Shown here piece after piece: positions 32,644-40,128 of a DNA stretch of 40,144 bases. Position 1 is the first letter of the stretch. Every line of letters starts with the position of its first letter. The translations under genes were made by a program, and so were the position numbers. Source of the DNA: CAZEVY01 sp964515555 (GTDB lineage Bacteria > Acidobacteriota > Terriglobia > Bryobacterales > Bryobacteraceae); contig CAZEVY010000041.1 of the NCBI GenBank assembly GCA_964515555.1, positions 1 through 40,144 on the forward strand, in the 5' to 3' direction. The notes beneath the pieces were generated by a model. The model was not told the origin of the DNA, made no database searches, and worked only from the letters and a program-made list of their open reading frames with translations.

Positions 32644-34158
32644 GTGTCCGACGGATTCTCGAATGAACTGCCCCTCCATTTCCGCGACCGGCGATTCGAT
32701 TCGCTCCCGGACCGCCGCCGGTTTCTGGCGACCCTCGGTCTCGGCGGCCTGTACTTCACGCAGCGCGGCGCCTTCGCGCAGGCCCTCACGCTCACGCCTG
32801 AGCAGACGCTTGGGCCGTTCTATCCCGACCGCCTTCCGCTCGACCAGGACAACGATCTGCTCGTGATCAACGACAACATCACCCCGGCCGTGGGCGTCAT
32901 CAGTTGGATCGCCGGCCGCGTGCTCGACAACCGCGGCCAGCCGGTGCGCGCCGCCCTGGTCGAGATCTGGCAGGCCGACAACGGCGGCGCCTACATCCAC
33001 TCGGCCAGTCCCATCGCCGGCCGCGACCCGAATTTTCAGGGTTACGGGCGGTTCCTCACCGGCTCCGACGGACGATACCTGTTCCGCACTGTGCGCCCCG
33101 GACTCTATCCCGGCCGCACCCGCCACGTCCACTATGCGGTGACGGCGCCCGGCCGCGCGCGATTTACCACCCAGCTCTACGTGCAGGGCGAGGCGCAGAA
33201 CGCGACCGACGGCGTGCTCAACGGCATTCAGAACGCCGCGCAGCGCGCCTCGGTCATCGTGCCCTGGAGCGCGGTGAGCGGCTCGCGCATCGGTGAGGTG
33301 GCGGCGGCCTTCGACATCGTGATGGGATTCACCGCCGCCGATTCGGCCGCGCCCGCGCGGCCCACGCTGGTCTCGATGAGCGGCGTGGTCCAGGGCGCCA
33401 CCGGATATCCGGGCGGCGCGCCGGGCGCCTGGCTGACGTTATTCGGCGACGGCCTCGCGGCGACCGAACGCACTTGGCAATCCTCGGATTTCGTCAACAA
33501 CCGCCTGCCGGAGAGCCTCGACGGCGTCAGCGTGCGCATCGGCGGCCGCCCTGCGGCGGTGTACTACGTCAGCCGCAGGCAGATCAACGTGCTCGCCCCC
33601 GCCGACACCGCCACCGGCAGCGTCCAGGCCACCGTCACCAACGCCAACGGCGCCTCCGATCCGGTGAACGTCGACGTGCAGGCCCTGCTGCCCGGCTTCT
33701 TCCAGTTCGCCTCCGACTACGTCGCCGCCGTGCGCCCCGACGGCGCGTATCTGGGCCCGTCCGGTCTGATCGAGGGCGTGACGACGGTTCCGGCGCAGCC
33801 CGGCGATACGGCGCTGCTGTTCGGCACCGGATTCGGCGCCACCAATCCCGCTTCGCCCCCGGGCGAAGCCTTTCAGGGCGCCTATCCGCTCGCCGGCACC
33901 GCGACGATTCAGATCGACAACACCATCGCCGCCGTCGGCTTCGCCGGGCTGGTCAGCCCCGGTGTCTACCAGTTCAACGTGACGATTCCCGACCTCGCCG
34001 ACGGCGACCACGCCGTCACCGCGCAGGTCGGCTCGGTGCGCACGCAGCGCATCGGGCGTATTCGGATTCAGCGGCAGGCCAATGCGGCGAACGGCCCCAG
34101 CGCCGCTCCGGCTAAGGTCGACCTGGCGGCGCTGCTGCCGCGGATGAAGATCGCCTGA
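32644..34158 (+). CDS. Tat-exported intradiol dioxygenase-fold protein fused to a TIGR03437 domain
   Basis: The GTG at 32644 has AAGGAG 10 bases upstream; the frame is open earlier without a site. The product is 504 residues. A twin-arginine-like signal (DRRRFLATLGLGG, residues 23-35) ends near AFAQA. Residues 50-235 are an intradiol ring-cleavage dioxygenase fold: GQPVRAALVEIWQADNGGAY, then YPGRTRHVH. The four iron ligands of the family appear as Y117, Y155, H161 and H163, so it could be catalytically active on a catechol-like ring. Residues 240-475 match the TIGR03437 C-terminal domain of Solibacter (LLFGTGFGATNPASPPGE, SPGVYQFNVTIPDLADGDH), an Ig-like surface module. Exported intradiol enzymes are known, but this fusion is unusual. 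Substrate unknown. Confidence 0.82.
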   Translation: MSDGFSNELPLHFRDRRFDSLPDRRRFLATLGLGGLYFTQRGAFAQALTLTPEQTLGPFYPDRLPLDQDNDLLVINDNITPAVGVISWIAGRVLDNRGQPVRAALVEIWQADNGGAYIHSASPIAGRDPNFQGYGRFLTGSDGRYLFRTVRPGLYPGRTRHVHYAVTAPGRARFTTQLYVQGEAQNATDGVLNGIQNAAQRASVIVPWSAVSGSRIGEVAAAFDIVMGFTAADSAAPARPTLVSMSGVVQGATGYPGGAPGAWLTLFGDGLAATERTWQSSDFVNNRLPESLDGVSVRIGGRPAAVYYVSRRQINVLAPADTATGSVQATVTNANGASDPVNVDVQALLPGFFQFASDYVAAVRPDGAYLGPSGLIEGVTTVPAQPGDTALLFGTGFGATNPASPPGEAFQGAYPLAGTATIQIDNTIAAVGFAGLVSPGVYQFNVTIPDLADGDHAVTAQVGSVRTQRIGRIRIQRQANAANGPSAAPAKVDLAALLPRMKIA

Positions 34159-34192
34159 CCGATCATCGCCTCACAGGTTTGGGCCCATCGGC

Positions 34193-34453
34193 TTAACGCC
34201 ACAGCACCGGATCGACTTGCTCGAACGGCGCCTTTTCTTCCTCGAATTCGCGGAACTCGGCTTCGCTCCAGCCGCCGGCGAACCGCGACAGACCACTGCC
34301 CCGTCGGCCAGTTGCGCGCAGCGCCTGGCCCAGCAGATCGATCACCGTTTGATTCAGCGATTGGCCGCGCCGTCTGCGCTCCGCCTCGAGGGCCGACATG
34401 ATCCAAGCCGGCACGCGGCGCACGGTCAGGCGCGATGCATTCACACCGCGCAT
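34193..34453 (-). CDS. Antitoxin-like ribbon-helix-helix protein (VapB/FitA type), no adjacent toxin
   Basis: The protein has 86 residues. The N-terminal strand LTVRRVPAWIMSALE and helices RRRGQSLNQTVIDLLGQAL form a ribbon-helix-helix DNA-binding unit. The tail (AGGWSEAEFREFEEEKAPFE) is the type VapB-like antitoxins use to wrap their PIN toxin. Normally a vapC gene follows within a few bases. Here the strand runs straight into the convergent stop of the dioxygenase-fold gene 34 bp away, and the upstream side holds a response regulator. It is therefore an orphan antitoxin or a regulator of a distant toxin. Start at the ATG 34453; GTG at 34444 is an alternative. Confidence 0.72.
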   Translation of the reverse strand: MRGVNASRLTVRRVPAWIMSALEAERRRRGQSLNQTVIDLLGQALRATGRRGSGLSRFAGGWSEAEFREFEEEKAPFEQVDPVLWR

Positions 34454-34519
34454 TCTATCGCGCCCCGCTGTAGTGCGCGGGATCTTGACCGGGAGCCGAC
34501 CTCGGCGGACGCCGCCGCG

Positions 34520-35248
34520 TTAGTTCTCCGTGTTCAGATGCAGGCCCTTGTGGATCGCGTAGAGGGCCAGCTCCAGGCGATCCGAGACGCCCAGCTTGTC
34601 GAAGATGTTGTGCAGATGATTCTTCACCGTCTGCTCGCTGATGAACATCTTCTCGGCCATCTCTTTGTTCTTGTAGCCCTGCGCCACCAGCGCCACGATC
34701 TCGCGCTCCCGCGTGCTGAGCGGCGAACGCTCACGCCCCTTGCCGCCGCCGTTGATCGACCCGTGGTCCGACGGCGAGGCGAACTGCCGCATCACCGCCG
34801 CGGTGGTGTGCGAGTCCAGCCAGATCTCGCCGCCATGCACCTTGCGGATGCTCTTTACGATCAGGTCCGGCGACGTCTGCTTCACGACGATGCCCTGGCA
34901 GCCCAGCTTCATCGCCTGCACCCACTCGTTCTTGTCCTCCGACGCCGTCAGCACGATCACGCGCGTCCGGTTCAGGCCGCTCTGCATCGCCTGAAGCGCC
35001 GACAGGCCGTCCATGCCGGGCATCTTCAGGTCGAGCAGCACCACGTCGGGATGGCGCTCCTCTACCAGCTCCAGCGCGCGCCGTCCGTTGTCGGCTTCGC
35101 CTACCACGTCGATGTCGGCTTCCATTTCCAGGAGTTTTCGAATACCCTCCCGCACGATCGGATGGTCGTCCACCACCAGCACGCGGATGCGCGCCGGCGG
35201 GGGTGCCAGCTCGCGCGGCTCCTCCAGGGTCGAGACGTTGCTTTCCAT
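34520..35248 (-). CDS. NarL/FixJ-type response regulator with LuxR-like HTH
   Basis: The ATG at 35248 is chosen because GAGGG precedes it by 4 bases, and the ATG at 35296 is part of the promoter -10 box. The product is 242 residues. The receiver domain (about 21-140) has D27-D28, the phosphoryl-accepting D73 in VVLLDLKMPGMDG, a threonine in VIVLTASEDK and K in IVVKQTSP. A linker with GSINGGGKGR precedes the LuxR-type HTH: LSTREREIVALVAQGYKNKEMAEKM and SEQTVKNHLHNIFDKL. These proteins activate or repress transcription when phosphorylated. No sensor kinase is adjacent. It is divergent from the LspA-like gene, and the repeats between them are candidate targets. Confidence 0.93.
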   Translation of the reverse strand: MESNVSTLEEPRELAPPPARIRVLVVDDHPIVREGIRKLLEMEADIDVVGEADNGRRALELVEERHPDVVLLDLKMPGMDGLSALQAMQSGLNRTRVIVLTASEDKNEWVQAMKLGCQGIVVKQTSPDLIVKSIRKVHGGEIWLDSHTTAAVMRQFASPSDHGSINGGGKGRERSPLSTREREIVALVAQGYKNKEMAEKMFISEQTVKNHLHNIFDKLGVSDRLELALYAIHKGLHLNTEN

Positions 35249-35252
35249 TTTT

Positions 35253-35257
35253 CCCTC
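35253..35257 (-). promoter_or_regulatory. Ribosome binding site deciding the response-regulator start
   Basis: GAGGG on the minus strand, 4 bases before the ATG at 35248. The longer in-frame ATG at 35296 has no site and overlaps the -10 box. Confidence 0.6.
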
Positions 35258-35294
35258 ATCTGCCGGCCGTTGGGCCGGAGTTAACTCTACGATC

Positions 35295-35324
35295 ATTCTA
35301 GGTTCGGTTCTAGTACTGGGTCAA
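35295..35324 (-). promoter_or_regulatory. Promoter of the NarL-type response regulator gene
   Basis: TTGACC (35324-35319, minus strand) and TAGAAT (35300-35295) are spaced by 18 bases; each matches 5 of 6 consensus positions. Transcription should start near 35288, giving a 40-base leader to the ATG at 35248. Confidence 0.65.
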
Positions 35325-35333
35325 TTGAGGTAA

Positions 35334-35418
35334 CCCTTAGTTGGGAAAGGTTTTCCCCTTAGGGCGAATTAAGACGCCGACCGCCGCACGCAGCATACCA
35401 AAGTACCAGTACAAAGTA
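35334..35418. promoter_or_regulatory. Repeats and palindrome between divergent promoters
   Basis: CCCTTAG occurs at 35334-35340 and 35356-35362, a 22-bp or two-turn spacing. Between them GGGAAA (35343-35348) and TTTCCC (35352-35357) form a 15-bp near-palindrome. Farther on, CAAAGTA is repeated at 35399-35405 and 35412-35418. All lie upstream of the regulator's -35 box, where an activator or autoregulator could bind. The region is AT-richer than the flanking genes. Confidence 0.5.
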
Positions 35419-35464
35419 AACTTTTCCCCGAACCGCCGCCCTCCGGCCCCGCCTCCTCCCCGGT

Positions 35465-35473
35465 TGTTATAAT
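35465..35473 (+). promoter_or_regulatory. Extended -10 promoter of the LspA-like/Lgt-like pair
   Basis: TG at 35465-35466, one base, then perfect TATAAT at 35468-35473: an extended -10 box, which can work without a -35 element, and none is visible. Start of transcription would be near 35480, leaving about 13 bases before the ATG at 35493 and no Shine-Dalgarno. Confidence 0.6.
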
Positions 35474-35492
35474 CGGCCAGCGTTTTCCGGCA

Positions 35493-35858
35493 ATGACCGC
35501 AACATTATTTCTCTGCGCCGCCACCGTCGCGGCGGCCGACCAGGCCATCAAGGCCCTGGCGATCCGCCGTCTCGCGCCGCGCATCACCCCCGGCGGCGCC
35601 CGCGTGCCCCTGGCGGCGGCCGCGATCCTGTGGATCGCCGCGGTCGCGTTCCTGCTCCTGGTTCCCGCGCGATACCTCACCCCCAGCCTGGCCATCGCCC
35701 TGGGACTCGCGCTTGGCGGCGCCACCGGCAACCTCTGCGACCGCCTCGCCCGCGGCGGCGTGGTCGACTTCATCGCCATCGGGCGCTGGCCGGCGTTTAA
35801 CTTCGCCGACGCCGCCCTCGTCGCCGGCGCCGTGCTGGCGGTGCTGAGCGCGCTGTGA
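35493..35858 (+). CDS. Shortened LspA-like (signal peptidase II-like) membrane protein
   Basis: The protein has 121 residues against about 160 for LspA. Three to four membrane helices are predicted. The N-terminal DQAIKA resembles the conserved DQ-x-x-K start, and the C-terminal block GNLCDRLARGGVVDFIAIG plus PAFNFADAALVAGA matches the LspA aspartate-dyad region, with both catalytic-type aspartates present (DR and NFAD). The middle periplasmic loop of true LspA, including the conserved asparagine region that holds the lipobox, is missing. It may be an active minimal peptidase with another substrate, or a non-enzymatic relative. Its stop overlaps the GTG of the Lgt-like gene (GTGA), and a housekeeping lspA is probably elsewhere. 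Confidence 0.72.
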   Translation: MTATLFLCAATVAAADQAIKALAIRRLAPRITPGGARVPLAAAAILWIAAVAFLLLVPARYLTPSLAIALGLALGGATGNLCDRLARGGVVDFIAIGRWPAFNFADAALVAGAVLAVLSAL

Positions 35859-36583
35859 CCATCGCCGGCCGGCGCACGCTCGCCACCGTCGGCGGACTGC
35901 GGATTCCCAGCTACACGGCCATGCTCTACCTCGGCGTCGTCGCTGGCGCGATCGCCGGCGCGGCGGCGGCGGGCGCTTCCGGCATCGGCGAATCGCGCTT
36001 CGCCTACACGGCGATCGGGCTGCTGGCCCCGGCCCTGGCGGGCGCGCGGCTCTGGTACGTCGCCCAGAACCGGGATGCGTATCGTGCCGAACCCCGGCGC
36101 ATCGGGCGGCGCGGCGACGGCGGCGCGGCCCTCTACGGCGGCCTGGTGGCAGGCGTGGCGGCGTCGATTCCCCTGCTCCCAATCCTGGGCATTCCCTTCG
36201 GCGCTTTCTGGGACGCGGCCGCCGTGACGATGCTCGTCGGGCTGATCGTCACCCGGGTCGGCTGCCTGATGAACGGCTGTTGCGCCGGCCGCGAGACGGC
36301 CGGGCCGCTCGGCGTCATGCTTCCCAATCATCGTGGCGAGTGGCGCCGGCGGTTTCCCACGCCCGTCCTCGAGGCCGCCTGGGGCGCGATCCTGCTGATG
36401 GCCGCGCTCTCCGGGGCCCCGCCGTTTCCCGGAGGCCGATTCGCCGGGGTGGTCGCCGGGTACGCCGCCGGCCGGCTGGTGCTGGAGCGGACCCGGGAGG
36501 GCGGAAGCCTTCGCGGGGCCAACGCTGTGTTCTCCGTCGTGTCGCTGGCGGCGTCGCTCGCGGCCCTATGGCGGTTTCGCTGA
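35855..36583 (+). CDS. Lgt-like (prolipoprotein diacylglyceryl transferase-like) membrane protein, GCC type
   Basis: The 242-residue protein with about seven predicted membrane helices starts at the GTG 35855, overlapping the LspA-like gene. It keeps the Lgt arrangement: IPSYTAMLYLGVVAG, GARLWYV, ALYGGLVAG (a tyrosine replaces the His of the HGG motif), RVGCLMNGCCAG near residues 134-145 where Lgt has RxGNFxNxE-type sequence, and FPTPVLEAAWGAI. The arginine of the signature stays but the asparagine is a cysteine and a CC pair is added. This GCC variant is seen in some Acidobacteria and myxobacteria and its activity is not established, as far as I know. Its TGA directly abuts the TCA of the opposite lipoprotein gene. 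Confidence 0.75.
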   Translation: MTIAGRRTLATVGGLRIPSYTAMLYLGVVAGAIAGAAAAGASGIGESRFAYTAIGLLAPALAGARLWYVAQNRDAYRAEPRRIGRRGDGGAALYGGLVAGVAASIPLLPILGIPFGAFWDAAAVTMLVGLIVTRVGCLMNGCCAGRETAGPLGVMLPNHRGEWRRRFPTPVLEAAWGAILLMAALSGAPPFPGGRFAGVVAGYAAGRLVLERTREGGSLRGANAVFSVVSLAASLAALWRFR

Positions 36584-37531
36584 TCAGGCCGGAGGCGTGA
36601 TTCCCGCCAGGAAGTGCTTCCGCACCGTCGGGCCGTCGAGCGCCACGCGATACAGCGCCACGTCGTCCAGACGGCCCGCATAGGAGCCGCCCAGCAGTCC
36701 CGCGCCGATCCGCAGCGGCGGACCCGGCGGCGTGAGCGCCGTCACGGGCTTGTAGGCGCCGTTAATCTGGGCGTCGGCCTTTCCGTCGTCGGCGTTCACG
36801 TACAGCGTCAGCGTCAGCGACGCTCCGTTGTAGGTCATCACCACGTGGCGCCAGCCGTCGTGCTGCGATCCGTCGCCCAGGCTGGTCTCGATTTCGGTGG
36901 GCGTGGCGCTCTCGTTGCCCAGGCGCGCGCGCACCCGCAAGGCGGGCGTTTGCAGAATCTCCAGCGCGAAGCCGCGCTGCATCTCTCCGGCGGCGTCGAG
37001 CTCGTACGACCCGACGATCGTCTGCGGCTCCGCGGCGCTCGGGGCCGGTTTCAGCCACACCTCCACGCTGAAGGCCAGCGGCGGATTGCGCAGCGGATCG
37101 TAGGCCACGTCGATCAACCCGGTGGTCCCCAGGAACTCGACGCACTTGTTGTCCAGGTCGCTCTTCAGCGCTCCCGTCTGACCGCGCGACACCGCCGCCA
37201 GGTTCTGATACGTCCCGTTGCGCGGCCCCACCGGAGCGCTGTCGACCGCCGTGGTGTCGCCGGTCTCCGGCACGCCGTCGTCCAGCCGCCAGAAGCTCAC
37301 CAGGTTGGGTTCGGCGGCGATGATCTCGCGATACTTCGGAGGCTTCGGCGGAGGCGGAGTCACGGCCGGCGGCGGAGCGGCGGGGGCGGGAAGCGGCGCC
37401 TCCTTGGTGTCGGGCGGCGGAGGCGGCGCGCCGGACGGGGCCGGATCCTCGCCGACGCATCCGGCGAAGGCCAGCAGCAGGATCACCGGGAGCGCCAGCA
37501 GCGCGATCGTCAATACCAGCGATTCGGTCAT
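36584..37531 (-). CDS. Lipoprotein with Pro-rich linker and LamG-like domain
   Basis: The product is 315 residues from the ATG at 37531; AGGG lies upstream and the preceding gene stops 5 bp before. The N-terminal helix (LTIALLALPVILLLAFAGC) ends in a lipobox-like AFAGC with C25, suggesting lipid anchoring. Residues 27-65 are a Pro/Ala linker, spanning the wall-proximal space. The rest (about 70-310) is a laminin-G/concanavalin-like jelly roll: LVSFWRLDDG, PLAFSVEVWLKPAP, HDGWRHVVMTYNG, SYAGRLDDVALYRVAL. Such domains bind carbohydrates or proteins. It is second in an operon with the 863-residue protein and converges on the Lgt-like gene with no gap. Confidence 0.85.
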   Translation of the reverse strand: MTESLVLTIALLALPVILLLAFAGCVGEDPAPSGAPPPPPDTKEAPLPAPAAPPPAVTPPPPKPPKYREIIAAEPNLVSFWRLDDGVPETGDTTAVDSAPVGPRNGTYQNLAAVSRGQTGALKSDLDNKCVEFLGTTGLIDVAYDPLRNPPLAFSVEVWLKPAPSAAEPQTIVGSYELDAAGEMQRGFALEILQTPALRVRARLGNESATPTEIETSLGDGSQHDGWRHVVMTYNGASLTLTLYVNADDGKADAQINGAYKPVTALTPPGPPLRIGAGLLGGSYAGRLDDVALYRVALDGPTVRKHFLAGITPPA

Positions 37532-37536
37532 CGTCC

Positions 37537-40128
37537 CTACCTCTCCGGGCGCGCGCAGCCGTCCGGTTCGGCGCGCCGTGCGCTGTGGCCGATCTCCACG
37601 TCGGTCACCGCCCCTTCTCCGTCGATGGTCAGCGTCGTCGGCCAGAAGCGAATCCCGAAGCGGCCCGCGATGGCGCCTTGCGGATCGGGAATGGCGGCGA
37701 AGAAGTCCAGTCCCAGCTCGTTCTGCGCGGCTGCCGCCTCGCGCGCGTTGCCGTCCACCACCACCACCACGTACGGCTGATCGCCGGGCGCCGCGCGATA
37801 ACGGCCCGCCAGCTCGCGCAGCTGCGCCTCCGAGGACGCCGACCCGCGCTGCACGAACGTCACCACCGCGCCGGCCTCGAAGCGGCTCAGCGGCGGCGGC
37901 GGACAGCGCGACTCCATCTCGTCGACGTAATAGAATCCCGGATGCAGCGCCACCGCTGAGAGACGCGAGCCCGTCTCGAAATGCGGGCGCACCACCTCGG
38001 CGGTAGGCGGAGGACTCGGCAGCAGATGGCGATCGAGAACGTTCCCCAACTGCTCGGCGGCGATCCGTCCCTCGTGCATCCAGGTCACGCCGCCGCCCGG
38101 ACTCAGCAGCCGCCAGGCCGGCCCCGCGCCGCGCACCGCGTAGGCCGCCGACCAGCCGCCCCGCACATCCTCGTTCACCAGCACCGGGGCGCCGATGGCG
38201 CGCGTCAGCTCCTCGGCCTCGGCCAGCACCCGGCGGCCGGACGGCTGCCCCAGTTGCCCGTCGCGCATCAGCACCACCACGGCCAGGCCCGCGTCGCGGC
38301 GGCGCGAAGCCGTCACTCCCTGGCGCAGCATCGCCGCGGTCTCCGGGTCCCAGCGCTCGCCGGCGAACAGCACCAGGGTGTTGGCCCCGCCCGCCCGCGG
38401 GCGCGTCGCCATGTTCATCAGCGCCAGCTCGGGAAACGGCACGTTCCGCGACAGCTCCGGCGGCTCCGACGTGCGCCAGAAGAGCTTTCCGTCCACGGCG
38501 AGCTGGATCGGGAATCCGAATCGCACGCACTGCTTGCGGGTCTCGAAGCCCACCCATTGCCCGCTCACCGGGTCCACGTAGACGCCCTTCAGCTTGAGGC
38601 ACAGGATGCCCCAGCCGTCCAGGCCGGGCAGCGGCGTGGTCTCGCCGAAGCCGTAGTCGATGCCGCCCCAGCGCGTGCGCCGCACCCGCGGCCGCCGCAG
38701 CACGAAGCGATCGTCGTGCGTGGCCGCGCCCGGCGCCTGCGAGGTGAACCACGACCACGACCAGGAAAAGTAATCGATGCGCCCGCCCGGAATCCAGCTC
38801 GTGAGCGCGCTGTAGCCGTCCTCCTCGGCGGTCCTGGTGAACTGGATGACCGGAGCGCGCCGCGGCGCCAGGCCGATCGCGCCCCGCAGGATCACGCCGT
38901 CGGGCGTGAAGACGCCGGTGTGGAAGGCCGCGCCCGCCTGATCGTCGAAGGTCTGAAGCTGTTTGGCGAGTTCGGCCTTCGGTCCGGCGAGCGAAGGCGC
39001 CACCGACGCCGTCGCCGCTTCCACCTTCTTGCCGACCACCTCGTTGATTTTCTTCCACACCCGGTCGGTCAGGTCCTTGGTGGCGCCCACGCCGTCCGCC
39101 GTGACCGAGACAACGCGCGAGACGTGCGAGAGCCGGAGCGTCTCGGCGCCGGCGTCGAAGGAGATCATCAGCGTCTGGTCGACCGAGAAGCTCAGGTCGG
39201 TGAACACCGACTCCGTTTCCGCCCGTCCCTTGACGTGGATCTTGAGAAGCGCGTGCGTGCCGTGCGCCTCCCAGGCGGCGGTCGCCGAGGTGACGCCCGC
39301 CACGTGATAGACCGTCAGCGTGGTGAGCGATTTGACGACCGTCTTGAATACCTCGTGGTAGGAGCGAATGTCATCCAGAATGGGATCGACCTGCGCCATC
39401 AGGTATTCGAGCCGGATGCCGACGGCGAAGTCCGCGCCCTCCAGCAGCAGGTTGTTCAGGCTGGCGATATTGCCGCTCGGATCGCCGGTCAGCCCGGCCG
39501 GCGTCGCCACCGCCGAGCCGCCGATCGCGGCCGAGAGACTCCGCATGGTGGAGGGGCGAAACCGCCGGGAGACTTTGTGCGGAGCCGCCTCGTAGCGCGT
39601 CGCCAGCAGCGCCGCGATCTGGCGGGTGATGCGCGAGCGGATGGTCTCCTCATCGGGGCCGGCCACGATGGGAGTGTCGCGGTCGTCGAATGCCGTGCCG
39701 GTGAACGTCACTGATCCCCGGACGACGCGGATCCAGATGTAATCGCCGGCGATATTCGCCCATCCGTGGCAGTTGGGATCGACGTTCTGGATGCGGTACT
39801 CGGCGCGCACGGTTCCGTGGATGAACTCGGCCAGCGGCGTCGTGCCGGGGTCGGCGTTGTAGCGCGCGCGCACGCCCACCTCGAGGAGGAAGCGGTCGCT
39901 CACCCCGTGGATCAGCTCGATGCGCGGCACGCCGATCTGGGCGCGCACGGCGCCGCGGACTCCTTCGATGGCGCGGTCGTCGCCGATGCGAAGGTAGATC
40001 GTGTGGGGAAAGCTCGGCAGGCTCGGCTTGCCGCCGGCGTTCTGGTGCATGCTCGCCAGAAGCCGGTTGATCGTGGAACCGCTGATCTGAAGTACCGCTT
40101 CGAAATCGCCGGTCAGGGGATTGGACAT
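37537..40128 (-). CDS. 863-residue protein of unknown family with two cysteine-less thioredoxin-like domains
   Basis: The ATG at 40128 has AAAGGGG upstream; the gene is complete. No signal peptide or membrane helix is seen. Residues 1-420 (NPLTGDFEAVLQISGSTINRLLASM, FPHTIYLRIGDD, GVPRIELIHG, FIHGTVRAEYRIQNVDPNCHGW in part) form a beta-rich region of unknown family. Residues 430-570 are a second region with many Trp (SWSWSWF). Residues 583-700 (TLVLFAGERWDPET, GLAVVVLMRDG, APVLVNEDVRG) look like a peroxiredoxin/thioredoxin fold, and 745-850 (AVVTFVQRGSASSEAQL, GIRFWPTTLTID with cis-Pro) like another. The usual active-site cysteines are absent, so redox activity is unlikely. It leads the operon with the lipoprotein. 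Possible roles in export or binding are inference. Confidence 0.72.
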   Translation of the reverse strand: MSNPLTGDFEAVLQISGSTINRLLASMHQNAGGKPSLPSFPHTIYLRIGDDRAIEGVRGAVRAQIGVPRIELIHGVSDRFLLEVGVRARYNADPGTTPLAEFIHGTVRAEYRIQNVDPNCHGWANIAGDYIWIRVVRGSVTFTGTAFDDRDTPIVAGPDEETIRSRITRQIAALLATRYEAAPHKVSRRFRPSTMRSLSAAIGGSAVATPAGLTGDPSGNIASLNNLLLEGADFAVGIRLEYLMAQVDPILDDIRSYHEVFKTVVKSLTTLTVYHVAGVTSATAAWEAHGTHALLKIHVKGRAETESVFTDLSFSVDQTLMISFDAGAETLRLSHVSRVVSVTADGVGATKDLTDRVWKKINEVVGKKVEAATASVAPSLAGPKAELAKQLQTFDDQAGAAFHTGVFTPDGVILRGAIGLAPRRAPVIQFTRTAEEDGYSALTSWIPGGRIDYFSWSWSWFTSQAPGAATHDDRFVLRRPRVRRTRWGGIDYGFGETTPLPGLDGWGILCLKLKGVYVDPVSGQWVGFETRKQCVRFGFPIQLAVDGKLFWRTSEPPELSRNVPFPELALMNMATRPRAGGANTLVLFAGERWDPETAAMLRQGVTASRRRDAGLAVVVLMRDGQLGQPSGRRVLAEAEELTRAIGAPVLVNEDVRGGWSAAYAVRGAGPAWRLLSPGGGVTWMHEGRIAAEQLGNVLDRHLLPSPPPTAEVVRPHFETGSRLSAVALHPGFYYVDEMESRCPPPPLSRFEAGAVVTFVQRGSASSEAQLRELAGRYRAAPGDQPYVVVVVDGNAREAAAAQNELGLDFFAAIPDPQGAIAGRFGIRFWPTTLTIDGEGAVTDVEIGHSARRAEPDGCARPER

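Noticed and set aside
34441..34470. TAGAAT near the antitoxin start as a leaderless promoter
   Set aside because: No -35 partner, and it overlaps the ATG; not enough to call.
35249..35296. Longer N-terminus for the NarL-type regulator from the ATG at 35296
   Set aside because: That ATG is part of the -10 box TAGAAT and has no ribosome site; the ATG at 35248 has GAGGG.
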